Shown in pieces: positions 45,499-53,406 of a stretch of DNA of 64,000 nt (position 1 is its first letter; every line of letters begins with the position of its first letter). Under the pieces are notes generated by a model. That model was not told where the DNA came from and did no database searches. It saw nothing but the letters and a program-made list of their open reading frames with translations. The stretch covers positions 62,001-126,000 of the forward strand of contig CBFCYE010000003.1 in NCBI GenBank assembly GCA_965602225.1, given 5' to 3'. Position numbers and translations under genes: made by a program. This DNA is from Tenderia sp965602225 (lineage in GTDB: Bacteria; Pseudomonadota; Gammaproteobacteria; Tenderiales; Tenderiaceae).

Positions 45499-47466
45499 AT
45501 GAGCATCGAAAATATCGACTCGATACTCCACGAAGAGCGTTTATTTCAGCCTTCAGCAGAATTTACTCAAGCCGCTTCAATCAACTCTTTAGTCGATCTA
45601 GAAGCCCTGCACCAACAAGCTGAAGATGATTATGAAGGATTTTGGGAAAAGCTTGGCCACGATGAAATTAGTTGGCAAACACCATTTACCAATGTTCTTG
45701 ATGATAGCAAAGCCCCCCACTATCAGTGGTTCAATGATGGCAAGACCAATGTCTCCTACAATTGCCTGGACCGTCACCTTGAAAGCCGCGGTGATAACAA
45801 CGCCATTATTTTTGAAGGTGAAAAAGGCGACATCAAAACCCTGACCTATCGTGAACTACATTCACAGGTATGTTGCTTTGCCAATGCCATGAAGGCTCAG
45901 GGAATCAGCAAAGGCGATCGTGTGGTCATCTATATGCCCATGACGCCAGAAGCCGTAGTGGCAATGCAGGCCTGTGCCCGTATCGGTGCCATACACTCGG
46001 TGGTCTTTGGTGGCTTTTCAGCAGAATCACTAAAAGACAGAATCGAAGACGCCGGCGCAAAGATGCTGATCACAGCCGATGGTGGTCACCGTGGCGGCAA
46101 GATTGTTGAACTGAAACAAGCCGCTGACAAGGCACTTGCTAATGGCTGCGCCAGCATTGAGAAGGTCATTGTCTTCAAACGTACCGGCCACGATGTTGAT
46201 TTCGACCAGGAAAAGGATATCTGGTGGCATGATGCAATTAAGGGTATGGACAGTGTCTGTGAGCCTGAGTGGGTTGAATCCGAACACCCACTATTCCTAC
46301 TTTACACCTCCGGCTCTACCGGCAAACCCAAAGGCATCCAGCATTCAACTGCCGGTTATTTACTGGGCTCCATCCTGACCATGAAATGGGTCTTTGATAT
46401 CAAGGATGACGATATCTACTGGTGTACTGCCGATGTTGGCTGGATCACCGGCCACACCTACGTTGCCTATGGCCCACTAGCCGTCGGTGCAACCGCTCTA
46501 ATCTATGAAGGAGCACCAACCATCCCCGATTACGGTCGCTTTTGGGATATCTGCGAACGCCACAAGGTCAGCATTTTCTATACTGCACCAACCGCTATTC
46601 GTGCACTGATGAAACAGGGCGATGAATTTCCAGCCAAATATGATCTTTCCAGCCTGCGTCTGCTTGGAACTGTCGGCGAACCCATTAATCCAGAGGCATG
46701 GATCTGGTACAACAAGGTCATCGGTGGCGAGCGCTGCCCAATTGTCGACACCTGGTGGCAAACAGAGACCGGCGCCAATATGATTGCCCCGATACCCGGC
46801 GCAGTTGCAACCAAGCCCGGCTCCTGCACCCTGCCCCTGCCAGGCATCATTGCCGACGTCGTTGACGAAGCAGGCAATAGCATTACCGAAGCCAACAAAG
46901 GTGGCTTCCTGGTCATCAAAAAACCTTGGCCATTCATGTTGCGCACGGTTTGGGGTGATGATGAACGTTACATAAACACCTATTGGCCTATGTTTGACGG
47001 CAAATACTATCTTGCTGGTGATAGCGCCCGCCGTGACCAGGATGGCTATTTCTGGATCATGGGGCGCATTGATGATGTGCTAAATGTATCCGGGCATCGC
47101 CTCGGCACCATGGAGGTTGAATCTGCCCTGGTAGCCCACCCACGCGTTGCAGAGGCCGCCGTCGTCGGCCGCCCTGACGACATCAAGGGCGAGGCAATCT
47201 TCGCCTATGTGGTATTACGCGGCGATAGACCTGAGGGTGGTATTGACGAGGCCCTGACCAAGGAGCTGCGTGCCTGGGTCAGCGAACAGATTGGTCCTAT
47301 CGCCAAGCCTGATGATATCCGCTATGCCGACAACCTGCCCAAGACTCGATCAGGCAAGATCATGCGGCGCTTACTAAGAACCATTGCCCAGGGCCAGGAA
47401 ATAACTCAAGACACATCAACACTCGAAAACGAGGCCATCCTGCAGCAATTACAAGGCAAGAGTTAA
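45499..47466 (+). CDS. acs: Acetyl-CoA synthetase
   Basis: 655 residues, the usual Acs length. It activates acetate to acetyl-CoA through acetyl-AMP. Motifs: LLYTSGSTGKPKGIQHST (P-loop), WWQTETGANMIAPIPGA, YLAGDSARRDQDGYFWIMGR, and the C-terminal PKTRSGKIMRRLLR whose Lys is the regulatory acetylation site in this family. ATG 45499 follows GGAGG closely; an ATG at 45487 would add four residues. The ~250 bases upstream contain a TAATAT-like box near 45424 but no certain promoter. Confidence 0.96.
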   Translation: MSIENIDSILHEERLFQPSAEFTQAASINSLVDLEALHQQAEDDYEGFWEKLGHDEISWQTPFTNVLDDSKAPHYQWFNDGKTNVSYNCLDRHLESRGDNNAIIFEGEKGDIKTLTYRELHSQVCCFANAMKAQGISKGDRVVIYMPMTPEAVVAMQACARIGAIHSVVFGGFSAESLKDRIEDAGAKMLITADGGHRGGKIVELKQAADKALANGCASIEKVIVFKRTGHDVDFDQEKDIWWHDAIKGMDSVCEPEWVESEHPLFLLYTSGSTGKPKGIQHSTAGYLLGSILTMKWVFDIKDDDIYWCTADVGWITGHTYVAYGPLAVGATALIYEGAPTIPDYGRFWDICERHKVSIFYTAPTAIRALMKQGDEFPAKYDLSSLRLLGTVGEPINPEAWIWYNKVIGGERCPIVDTWWQTETGANMIAPIPGAVATKPGSCTLPLPGIIADVVDEAGNSITEANKGGFLVIKKPWPFMLRTVWGDDERYINTYWPMFDGKYYLAGDSARRDQDGYFWIMGRIDDVLNVSGHRLGTMEVESALVAHPRVAEAAVVGRPDDIKGEAIFAYVVLRGDRPEGGIDEALTKELRAWVSEQIGPIAKPDDIRYADNLPKTRSGKIMRRLLRTIAQGQEITQDTSTLENEAILQQLQGKS

Positions 47467-47477
47467 CACAACCACAT

Positions 47478-47503
47478 GGGCGGCCTTATTTGGCCGCCCC
47501 TTT
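47478..47503 (+). terminator. Terminator of acs
   Basis: GGGCGGCC, loop TTATTT, GGCCGCCC then CTTTAATT, 11 bases after the acs stop. An 8-bp all-GC stem. Confidence 0.8.
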
Positions 47504-47523
47504 AATTACCCCTGTAAATCGTA

Positions 47524-47552
47524 TTGACATTAAGCAAGCGCTTTGCTTTAAT
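47524..47552 (+). promoter_or_regulatory. Strong sigma-70-like promoter with internal dyad
   Basis: TTGACA (47524-47529), a 17-base spacer and TTTAAT (47547-47552). The spacer carries an inverted repeat AAGCAA-N5-TTGCTT (47532-47548), placed where a repressor or activator could bind. It begins just after the acs terminator and no gene follows in the next 390 bases until tRNA-Asn. Confidence 0.6.
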
Positions 47553-47558
47553 GAATTG

Positions 47559-47765
47559 CCCTTATCGTTTGTATGGCTTTTGTACTAGGGAACGAATTTA
47601 GATTAGCGAGTTAGACATAGGCATATGTGATTAACAGGCGCTAACGTAGTCCTTAAAAATGTCATTAAACGAAACAAGGTCAAATAATAAATATATGAAA
47701 ATAGTACGCCTCCCCGTACGCGCTTGTAACAACCCAAAAGGGGCGCCAGTCGCCCCTCTTTTTTT
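47559..47765 (+). ncRNA. Candidate small RNA of about 205 bases
   Basis: A transcript from the promoter at 47524 would end at the terminator at 47740-47765. No reading frame in it has a ribosome site and plausible length. A 5-bp stem GTACG/CGTAC (47704-47719) presents a CCTCCC loop, which is complementary to Shine-Dalgarno sequences. It does not resemble 6S RNA, tmRNA, or the GGA-rich Rsm RNAs as far as I can tell by eye. Function inferred only from structure and position. Confidence 0.4.
47740..47765 (+). terminator. Intrinsic terminator upstream of tRNA-Asn
   Basis: GGGGCG, loop CCAGT, CGCCCC, then TC and seven T. It is about 270 bases after the acs stop and beyond the separate acs terminator, so it needs a transcript of its own. 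Confidence 0.85.
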
Positions 47766-47884
47766 AAACCACTTTATTGAAACACCTTCCACCCCCTGAC
47801 GACCTCTTAATAGATCAACACAGCAACAACTATAATTGTGCCTAGGAATTAGTCAGTTATGCGAAAATTTAACGGTTATTAATG

Positions 47885-47913
47885 TTGACGTTTGAGAATC
47901 ATCGCAGTACTAT
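47885..47913 (+). promoter_or_regulatory. Promoter of tRNA-Asn
   Basis: TTGACG (47885-47890), a 17-base spacer, TACTAT (47908-47913), followed by a GC-containing discriminator (ACTGCC). It would start transcription about 20 bases before the tRNA. Confidence 0.65.
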
Positions 47914-47940
47914 ACTGCCCACAAATCAAGCAAGATTTAT

Positions 47941-48016
47941 TCCCCGGTAGCTCAGTTGGTAGAGCAAATGACTGTTAATCATTGGGTCCCTGGTTCGAGC
48001 CCGGGCCGGGGAGCCA
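47941..48016 (+). tRNA. tRNA-Asn (GTT)
   Basis: 76 bases folding as a complete cloverleaf: acceptor TCCCCGG/CCGGGGA, D arm GCTC...GAGC, anticodon stem AATGA/TCATT with loop CTGTTAA (anticodon GTT), T arm CCTGG-TTCGAGC-CCGGG, discriminator G and an encoded CCA at 48014-48016. Confidence 0.97.
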
Positions 48017-48024
48017 TATTAAAG

Positions 48025-48050
48025 AAACCGCCTATCAGGCGGTTTTTTTT
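48025..48050 (+). terminator. Terminator after tRNA-Asn
   Basis: ACCGCCT, loop ATC, AGGCGGT followed by eight T, beginning 10 bases after the tRNA. The tRNA is therefore a single-gene transcript. Confidence 0.9.
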
Positions 48051-48104
48051 CGTCCTAAATTTCTCACGCATGAAAACAAATAGCCGCATGCTAACATCGC
48101 TGCC

Positions 48105-48647
48105 ATGAGCAACAAACCAGATAATGAAGATGAAGACGCAGAACTGTTCCGCCAGGCCATGGTCGGTGTGCGTCGCCTCGAAACTGATCAAGCAGCTCAT
48201 TTAACTCAGCGACCTAAACCCATCAAACGGCAAGCACAGACCAATGAATCACAACAAACGATTGATACACTGTCTGATGAATTTGAACCATACAACGACA
48301 GCAATCAGGAAAATGATTCATTCGCCCGCACAGGCATCCAAAAACAGCTCCTCAGAAAACTTAGATTAGGAAAAATTCCTATTGAGGACGAGCTGGATTT
48401 ACATGGCTATAGAGTTGAACAGGCACGTCAGGCATTAGCGGGGTTTCTCAATCACTGCCGTGAGCATGGCTTACGCTGTGTCCGGATCATTCACGGTAAA
48501 GGCCTGTCATCATCACAACAGCCACCGGTTTTAAGAGGCAAAACCCGACTCTGGTTACAACAGCGTGATGATGTACTGGCCTTCTGTCCAGCGCACCGCA
48601 CAGGCGGCGGTGATGGTGCGATCTATGTCCTGCTCAAACGGGGCTAG
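48105..48647 (+). CDS. Smr-domain protein (SmrA-like putative endonuclease)
   Basis: 180 residues. A charged, disordered N-terminal half (to ~90) precedes the Smr domain: ELDLHGYRVEQARQALAGFL, CVRIIHGKGLSS and APAHRTGGGDGAIYVLL-like ending (FCPAHRTGGGDGAIYVLLKR). Stand-alone Smr domains nick or cleave nucleic acids; E. coli SmrB cleaves mRNA at collided ribosomes, while SmrA is less understood. The stop interlocks with the convergent barrel gene in CTAG. Confidence 0.9.
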   Translation: MSNKPDNEDEDAELFRQAMVGVRRLETDQAAHLTQRPKPIKRQAQTNESQQTIDTLSDEFEPYNDSNQENDSFARTGIQKQLLRKLRLGKIPIEDELDLHGYRVEQARQALAGFLNHCREHGLRCVRIIHGKGLSSSQQPPVLRGKTRLWLQQRDDVLAFCPAHRTGGGDGAIYVLLKRG

Positions 48648-50131
48648 AAAAAATAGCCCAGTCCAAGCTGGAAGTAATCATCATTACGAAATAAATAAGC
48701 AGGATCCGTCGGTTCATCAAGTCCTGACGTACCACGATATTCCAGTGTCAGTCTCCAACTCTGCCCAAGGCGCCTACTTGCCTCGACGCTTGAAGAAACA
48801 GCACTCCCCTCCTGGTCATAGATGGCACCCATCAGTATCTCGCTGCTTTGCATATCATTAAAGACCCAACGCAAACCCAGCATGACATCATCAGCGAATG
48901 GCCCAGGCGCCAGCTCAGCACGCTCATCGTAGAGATACTCAAGCAACAGGCCTAGATCCATACTGCTATCCAGCAGGCCCACATGGGTATATTCAAAGCC
49001 GGCCACAGCCTGCGTATAACGTTGGTTCATCTCCTCGGTAGAGGTAGCCTCAAGCTTCCATGCCCAATCACCAAGCAAGGCCTGTAAGGTCAGTCCGGTT
49101 TGATCAATCAAGTTATAGCGAGGAATTAATACAGTCTGACCAAGTGAATTGACCCCGAAATCATCACCAATTTTCGGATCACGGCTTGTGCCGGAAAAAT
49201 GTGACAGGCCAATATCCCAATCACCAATATAGTGTGACCAGCGTATCGCCCAGTCTAGATGTTCATCTTTGTCGTCTGACTCATACCGCGCATCTTGTTC
49301 GGTATCAACAACTAATGGCCCTCTCAAACGACCCTTTACACCCGCAAAAGTACGTTCACGAAATAACGGTAAGGCAAATAGATCCCACGTCCCCCAGTCG
49401 GTAAACCAACTCAAATTGGCCATGGGTTGACCCAGTTTGTCTTCTCCATCAAGACTCTCCACCTGGTCAATCTGGTTAATTACATCCACCAGATGCAAGG
49501 ACTCCGTCACGCCCCAGAACACCTTGCCTATGCCCAGGCGTAGTTCCCAATCGCCCATGGCATTAAGCCACATCAACTCACGCACATCGGCATGGTTACG
49601 CTCTTCATCTTTATCACCAACGCGTACAAATGGCACAAAGGTCAGGCTGGATTTCCGGTCATTCCAACTCATGTGAAATTCCGGCTGAATCGCCAAAGAA
49701 GCAAACGTATCGTACTGTTCAGCTGGATATAAAGGATCATCAACAAAGCCACGCAGCTCTGCTGTCAAAGATCCTGAGGCAGTCGCCCTGAATGTGGAAG
49801 GCTTAGGTTTGGGTAATGCAGGAAAACGCTTAACCGCTGCAGGCCAGCCGATATCACGCAAACGACTCTGATCATAGAGCGCCTGACTGGTGCGTTCGTA
49901 TGGGCCAACCAAGACAACCTCAGCCGGGCGACCAATCACCTCAATGGTTCTCTGCTCAGCATTAAAACCGCTGCCTTCAAGCTGTTGAAAAATTTGTTTG
50001 GCCGTTGCCTTATCCGAAAACACCCCTATCTGCAGATACGGAACCTTATCGTTTGCCTGAACTGCAGCCACACCAAAAAGCATCGCCATAGCGACAATGA
50101 CATTGATTAAGAAACTTCGATTGATGAACAT
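48644..50131 (-). CDS. Outer-membrane beta-barrel protein with N-terminal SPOR domain
   Basis: 495 residues with a signal peptide (FLINVIVAMAMLFGVAAVQA). Residues ~30-100 look like a SPOR domain (PYLQIGVFSDKATAKQIFQQ ... VVLVGPYERTSQAL), which binds septal peptidoglycan in other proteins. The remaining ~390 residues alternate polar and aromatic residues in beta-strands (WELRLGIGKVFWGVTESLHL, YFQLGLGYFF at the C-terminus ending in Phe), as in outer-membrane barrels. It lies downstream of a LolA-like and an RND gene with 12-base spacing, so the three are likely one operon and one envelope system. Confidence 0.8.
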   Translation of the reverse strand: MFINRSFLINVIVAMAMLFGVAAVQANDKVPYLQIGVFSDKATAKQIFQQLEGSGFNAEQRTIEVIGRPAEVVLVGPYERTSQALYDQSRLRDIGWPAAVKRFPALPKPKPSTFRATASGSLTAELRGFVDDPLYPAEQYDTFASLAIQPEFHMSWNDRKSSLTFVPFVRVGDKDEERNHADVRELMWLNAMGDWELRLGIGKVFWGVTESLHLVDVINQIDQVESLDGEDKLGQPMANLSWFTDWGTWDLFALPLFRERTFAGVKGRLRGPLVVDTEQDARYESDDKDEHLDWAIRWSHYIGDWDIGLSHFSGTSRDPKIGDDFGVNSLGQTVLIPRYNLIDQTGLTLQALLGDWAWKLEATSTEEMNQRYTQAVAGFEYTHVGLLDSSMDLGLLLEYLYDERAELAPGPFADDVMLGLRWVFNDMQSSEILMGAIYDQEGSAVSSSVEASRRLGQSWRLTLEYRGTSGLDEPTDPAYLFRNDDYFQLGLGYFF

Positions 50132-50143
50132 TACAACCTCTTA

Positions 50144-50944
50144 CTAGCGCGCCCGTTTAAGATCATTAACTTGAAAATCACTGTCTTTCAAGCCAGTGCG
50201 AAAACGATAATTTTTCCAGACAATGCGGGTTGTCTTGCCGGTCTGGTGATTTTCCATAAACATCTCATCCGGGCGCCAATGATGTTCCAGGTACTTCTTG
50301 TAACCAATAAACGTCAGTGTCTTGAGCAAGGCATTCTTGCGATCGTAAAAGTCTGTTTTTAGAGGTCGATATTCCGCCTTGTCTATCCAGCTAACCTGGC
50401 GGGTATAACCGGAATATTTGTCCACCGGATCACGGGCAACCACAAAACAGTCCATCCCATCATAAACCTCGTCGCCCATATAGCTATAGGTATATTTCTC
50501 AAGCTCCTGCGAGCCCAGATCTTCATAGGCAAACTCACTGCCCATATAGGGGCCAGACTTATTTCGCGAGGCAATCCGTTTGACACGCTTAAGCGCTGGC
50601 AGAAACAACCACTGGTCATCAGTTTCAACCTTATGTGAATGGGTCAGCATTGCCGTGCCCTTCACATCAGCAGGTTCTTCAAATATCGACAAACCCTTAT
50701 CGCCATCGCCATCAACCTCTAATCCCATAACACGGATATATCGACGGCTCTCATCACCATGACGATTTTTGAGAATCATCTCCATTTCAGCGCGAAAGTC
50801 ATCAAAGCCGTTACCGCGCTTATCTGCTTCCTGAGAAATCTCAAAACCACGTTGTTCCGGCGTCGTCTGCGCACTCACAGACAATGGGCTCAGAAACGCT
50901 GTCAGCAATACTGGAACCACGAATAATTTATTGGACATGCGCAT
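50144..50944 (-). CDS. LolA-like outer-membrane lipoprotein-sorting family protein
   Basis: 266 residues with a signal peptide (SNKLFVVPVLLTAFLSPLSVSA). The mature part begins GFEISQEADKRGNGFDDFRA, followed by YIRVMGLEVDGDGDKGLSIF, DQWLFLPALKRVKRI and MGSEFAYEDLG, features of the LolA/LppX-like family that accompanies MMPL/RND transporters. It probably carries a lipid or hydrophobic cargo across the periplasm. Start ATG 50944 has AAGGAG 6 bases upstream and overlaps the end of the RND gene by 17 bases, so it is coupled to it. Confidence 0.88.
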   Translation of the reverse strand: MRMSNKLFVVPVLLTAFLSPLSVSAQTTPEQRGFEISQEADKRGNGFDDFRAEMEMILKNRHGDESRRYIRVMGLEVDGDGDKGLSIFEEPADVKGTAMLTHSHKVETDDQWLFLPALKRVKRIASRNKSGPYMGSEFAYEDLGSQELEKYTYSYMGDEVYDGMDCFVVARDPVDKYSGYTRQVSWIDKAEYRPLKTDFYDRKNALLKTLTFIGYKKYLEHHWRPDEMFMENHQTGKTTRIVWKNYRFRTGLKDSDFQVNDLKRAR

Positions 50945-53246
50945 CAGCAACTCCTTTATGTTTTTTATCGTCAAACTTCATTAACAACGGCGGCAACAAC
51001 AGAAAATCCGCCACCAGCGCAAGCGTGATGGTTGTTGCCGTTAACAAGCCCATCGCCGAGTTTAATTCAAATGCCGACTGCGACAACACCATAAACCCGG
51101 CCACCAATGCCAAAGATGTCACCCACAAGGCCATGCCCACAGTAGAAAAGGCATAGCGTACCGCATCCTGGCTCGACAGCCCCTGCTCTCTGCGGCCACG
51201 CTGATATTTACTCAGAAAATGCACCGTATCGTCGACAACAATCCCCAGCGTCATGCCAATAACCACGGATAAGGCCAAACCAACCTCAGCGACAAATATC
51301 CCCCATAAGCCAAAAGCCATCGCCGCCGGAACCAGGTTAGGCACAAGACTAATAATACCCATTTTCAAGGATCGCAAAGTAAATATCAGCACAAATGAAA
51401 TCACCACCAGCGCTATTATCGTGCCCTTCAACATACTGCGAATATTACGATAGCCAATATGGGCGAACATAATCGCCGGACTAGCACCGCTGCTATGCAT
51501 AGACGTTTGTGCATTCTCGCGCAGCCATTCCTGAGCCCTGTCTTCTAATGTCAGTAACTGATTAGTGGAAAGACTTTGCAGGCTGACATCCATACGTGTA
51601 GCCGACTTATCCAGATTTATCTGATTATTCAGATCCAGGCCGTAAGGCAGCGACATTTCATATAACAACAAATACTGTGCTGCCAGTTCACGTAGTTCCG
51701 GAATTCGGTACCACTCTGGATTATCATCATGCATATTGCGATTAACCCGCTTCATGATGTCGGTAAACACACCCACATGCAGTACCCCAGGCTGTTGACG
51801 GTACCACTCGGCAAAGGCATCAAGGGTTCTAAGATAGTCTGGCTCACTAATCCCACCGCTTTCGCCGGCGCCAAGCGAATAACTGATTTGGTACATACCG
51901 GTTAGATTATCTGTAGTGTAGTCAGTATCCGTTCTGAATTTAATCGTCTCATCAAAATAACTGACGAACTCATCATTGAGTTCATTGGCTGGAATAAACA
52001 TTACCAATGCCACCACCGCAGCAAGCATGATCCACATAAGCCTAACTCGCTGCACCACCACAAACTCCCCCAAGGCCTGCATAAACAATAAACCCCTGGA
52101 ATCCTGCTTTGGTGGTTTGACCGGAAAGATCATGATTAAGGCTGGAAACATGGTCACAGACAGCAGATAACCGGTTACCACCCCCATCGCCACCATATTG
52201 CCAAGATCGCGAAACGGCGGCGCATCAGAAAAGTTCATACTCAAAAAGCCAATCGCCGTCGTCAGGCTGGTAATAAAGACTGGCTGCATATTAATGCGCA
52301 TACTTTCTGTCAGTGCCTGCCGTTTATCTTTACTCAAACGAAAATTTTGTAAGAAGTTGGTCAGCAGATGAACGCAATGCGCGACAACAATGGTCATCAC
52401 CACCGTTGGGGTTGACGCTGTTGGCGGACTTAGCTTGATACCCACCCAACCCGCCATGCCCATGGCAGAAATGATGGCCAGGATGATAATCAATAAAGTT
52501 GCAATGGTGCCACCAATGACCCTGACTGAAAAACCAACCAACAACAGGATTACCAAAAACATAATAGGAACCAGCGTTTTCACATCGCTCTGTGCAGCTT
52601 CAGGGAAGGCATTATTCATGAAGGCAACACCGGTCAAACGGATTTCGACTTGCGGATATTTGGCCTCATACTCCTTGGCCAGGCCACGGATAAACGCAAT
52701 CACCTCTGGCACCTCGGCCTGTAGATCGATCTCGGGCAGATGCACGGTGACATTCACCCCGGTAACATGACCTGAGGGCGAAATTATGCGGTTGAGCAAA
52801 CCAGGTTCAGACAGGGCGACCGCCCTGACCCGCGCTACTGCCTCTGGTCCCAGCGACAGGGCATCTTCAACTAGATTTTCAACCACCAGATCATCAGCCT
52901 CGGCATAGGTATGTTGAAAATTGGTAATGGAATCGACACGCAGCGAATACGGCGTCTGCCAGGCAGCCTCTGTTATTTCTTCTACGACACTTAAAATCTC
53001 GGGGGTAAAGACATTGCCTGATTTGGGCGTAATGACCAACAAGGCATTGTCATTTTTGTTATAGGTATTTTGCAGCTTATCAAAGGCCTGCAGCTGAGGA
53101 TTTTCCTCACTGAAGAAGATACGGTAATCATTGGTGAAACTGAGAAAGCGGACACCACTGGCAGCAGCAAACACCCATACCAAGGTCAAAAGCACAACCA
53201 ACCAGCGCCAGCGGATCAACAAAGCTGCGTAACGTTCAACCATCAT
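50928..53246 (-). CDS. RND/MMPL-family transporter
   Basis: 772 residues, about 12 transmembrane helices in the two-fold RND plan: one at the N-terminus (WLVVLLTLVWVFAAASGVRF), a periplasmic loop (~50-215), five helices to ~385, one near 410, a second loop (~430-600) and five more helices. It contains NDYRIFFSEENPQLQAF and the GMTLGIVVDDTVHFLSKYQR region with the Asp pair used for proton transfer. Size and plan fit MMPL/HpnN-like lipid exporters rather than 1,000-residue multidrug pumps. First gene of the RND, LolA-like, barrel operon; GAGG upstream. Confidence 0.9.
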   Translation of the reverse strand: MMVERYAALLIRWRWLVVLLTLVWVFAAASGVRFLSFTNDYRIFFSEENPQLQAFDKLQNTYNKNDNALLVITPKSGNVFTPEILSVVEEITEAAWQTPYSLRVDSITNFQHTYAEADDLVVENLVEDALSLGPEAVARVRAVALSEPGLLNRIISPSGHVTGVNVTVHLPEIDLQAEVPEVIAFIRGLAKEYEAKYPQVEIRLTGVAFMNNAFPEAAQSDVKTLVPIMFLVILLLVGFSVRVIGGTIATLLIIILAIISAMGMAGWVGIKLSPPTASTPTVVMTIVVAHCVHLLTNFLQNFRLSKDKRQALTESMRINMQPVFITSLTTAIGFLSMNFSDAPPFRDLGNMVAMGVVTGYLLSVTMFPALIMIFPVKPPKQDSRGLLFMQALGEFVVVQRVRLMWIMLAAVVALVMFIPANELNDEFVSYFDETIKFRTDTDYTTDNLTGMYQISYSLGAGESGGISEPDYLRTLDAFAEWYRQQPGVLHVGVFTDIMKRVNRNMHDDNPEWYRIPELRELAAQYLLLYEMSLPYGLDLNNQINLDKSATRMDVSLQSLSTNQLLTLEDRAQEWLRENAQTSMHSSGASPAIMFAHIGYRNIRSMLKGTIIALVVISFVLIFTLRSLKMGIISLVPNLVPAAMAFGLWGIFVAEVGLALSVVIGMTLGIVVDDTVHFLSKYQRGRREQGLSSQDAVRYAFSTVGMALWVTSLALVAGFMVLSQSAFELNSAMGLLTATTITLALVADFLLLPPLLMKFDDKKHKGVADAHVQ

Positions 53247-53406
53247 TCATGCATTCCTCTGTAACCACGTTGTAACTATCTATTTTTAAAGTGGTTTGCA
53301 AAACTCAGCATGCCTAGCATCTTGACCAAGGTCAAGGTGCGCTAAGGCCCATAAATATGCGAAAATACGGCCTCTTTATCAATCCAAATATATAGTTAGC
53401 TGAGCC

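Noticed and set aside
47655..47794. Possible 46-codon frame through the small-RNA region
   Set aside because: No ribosome site, and it runs through a strong intrinsic terminator, so it is unlikely to be translated.
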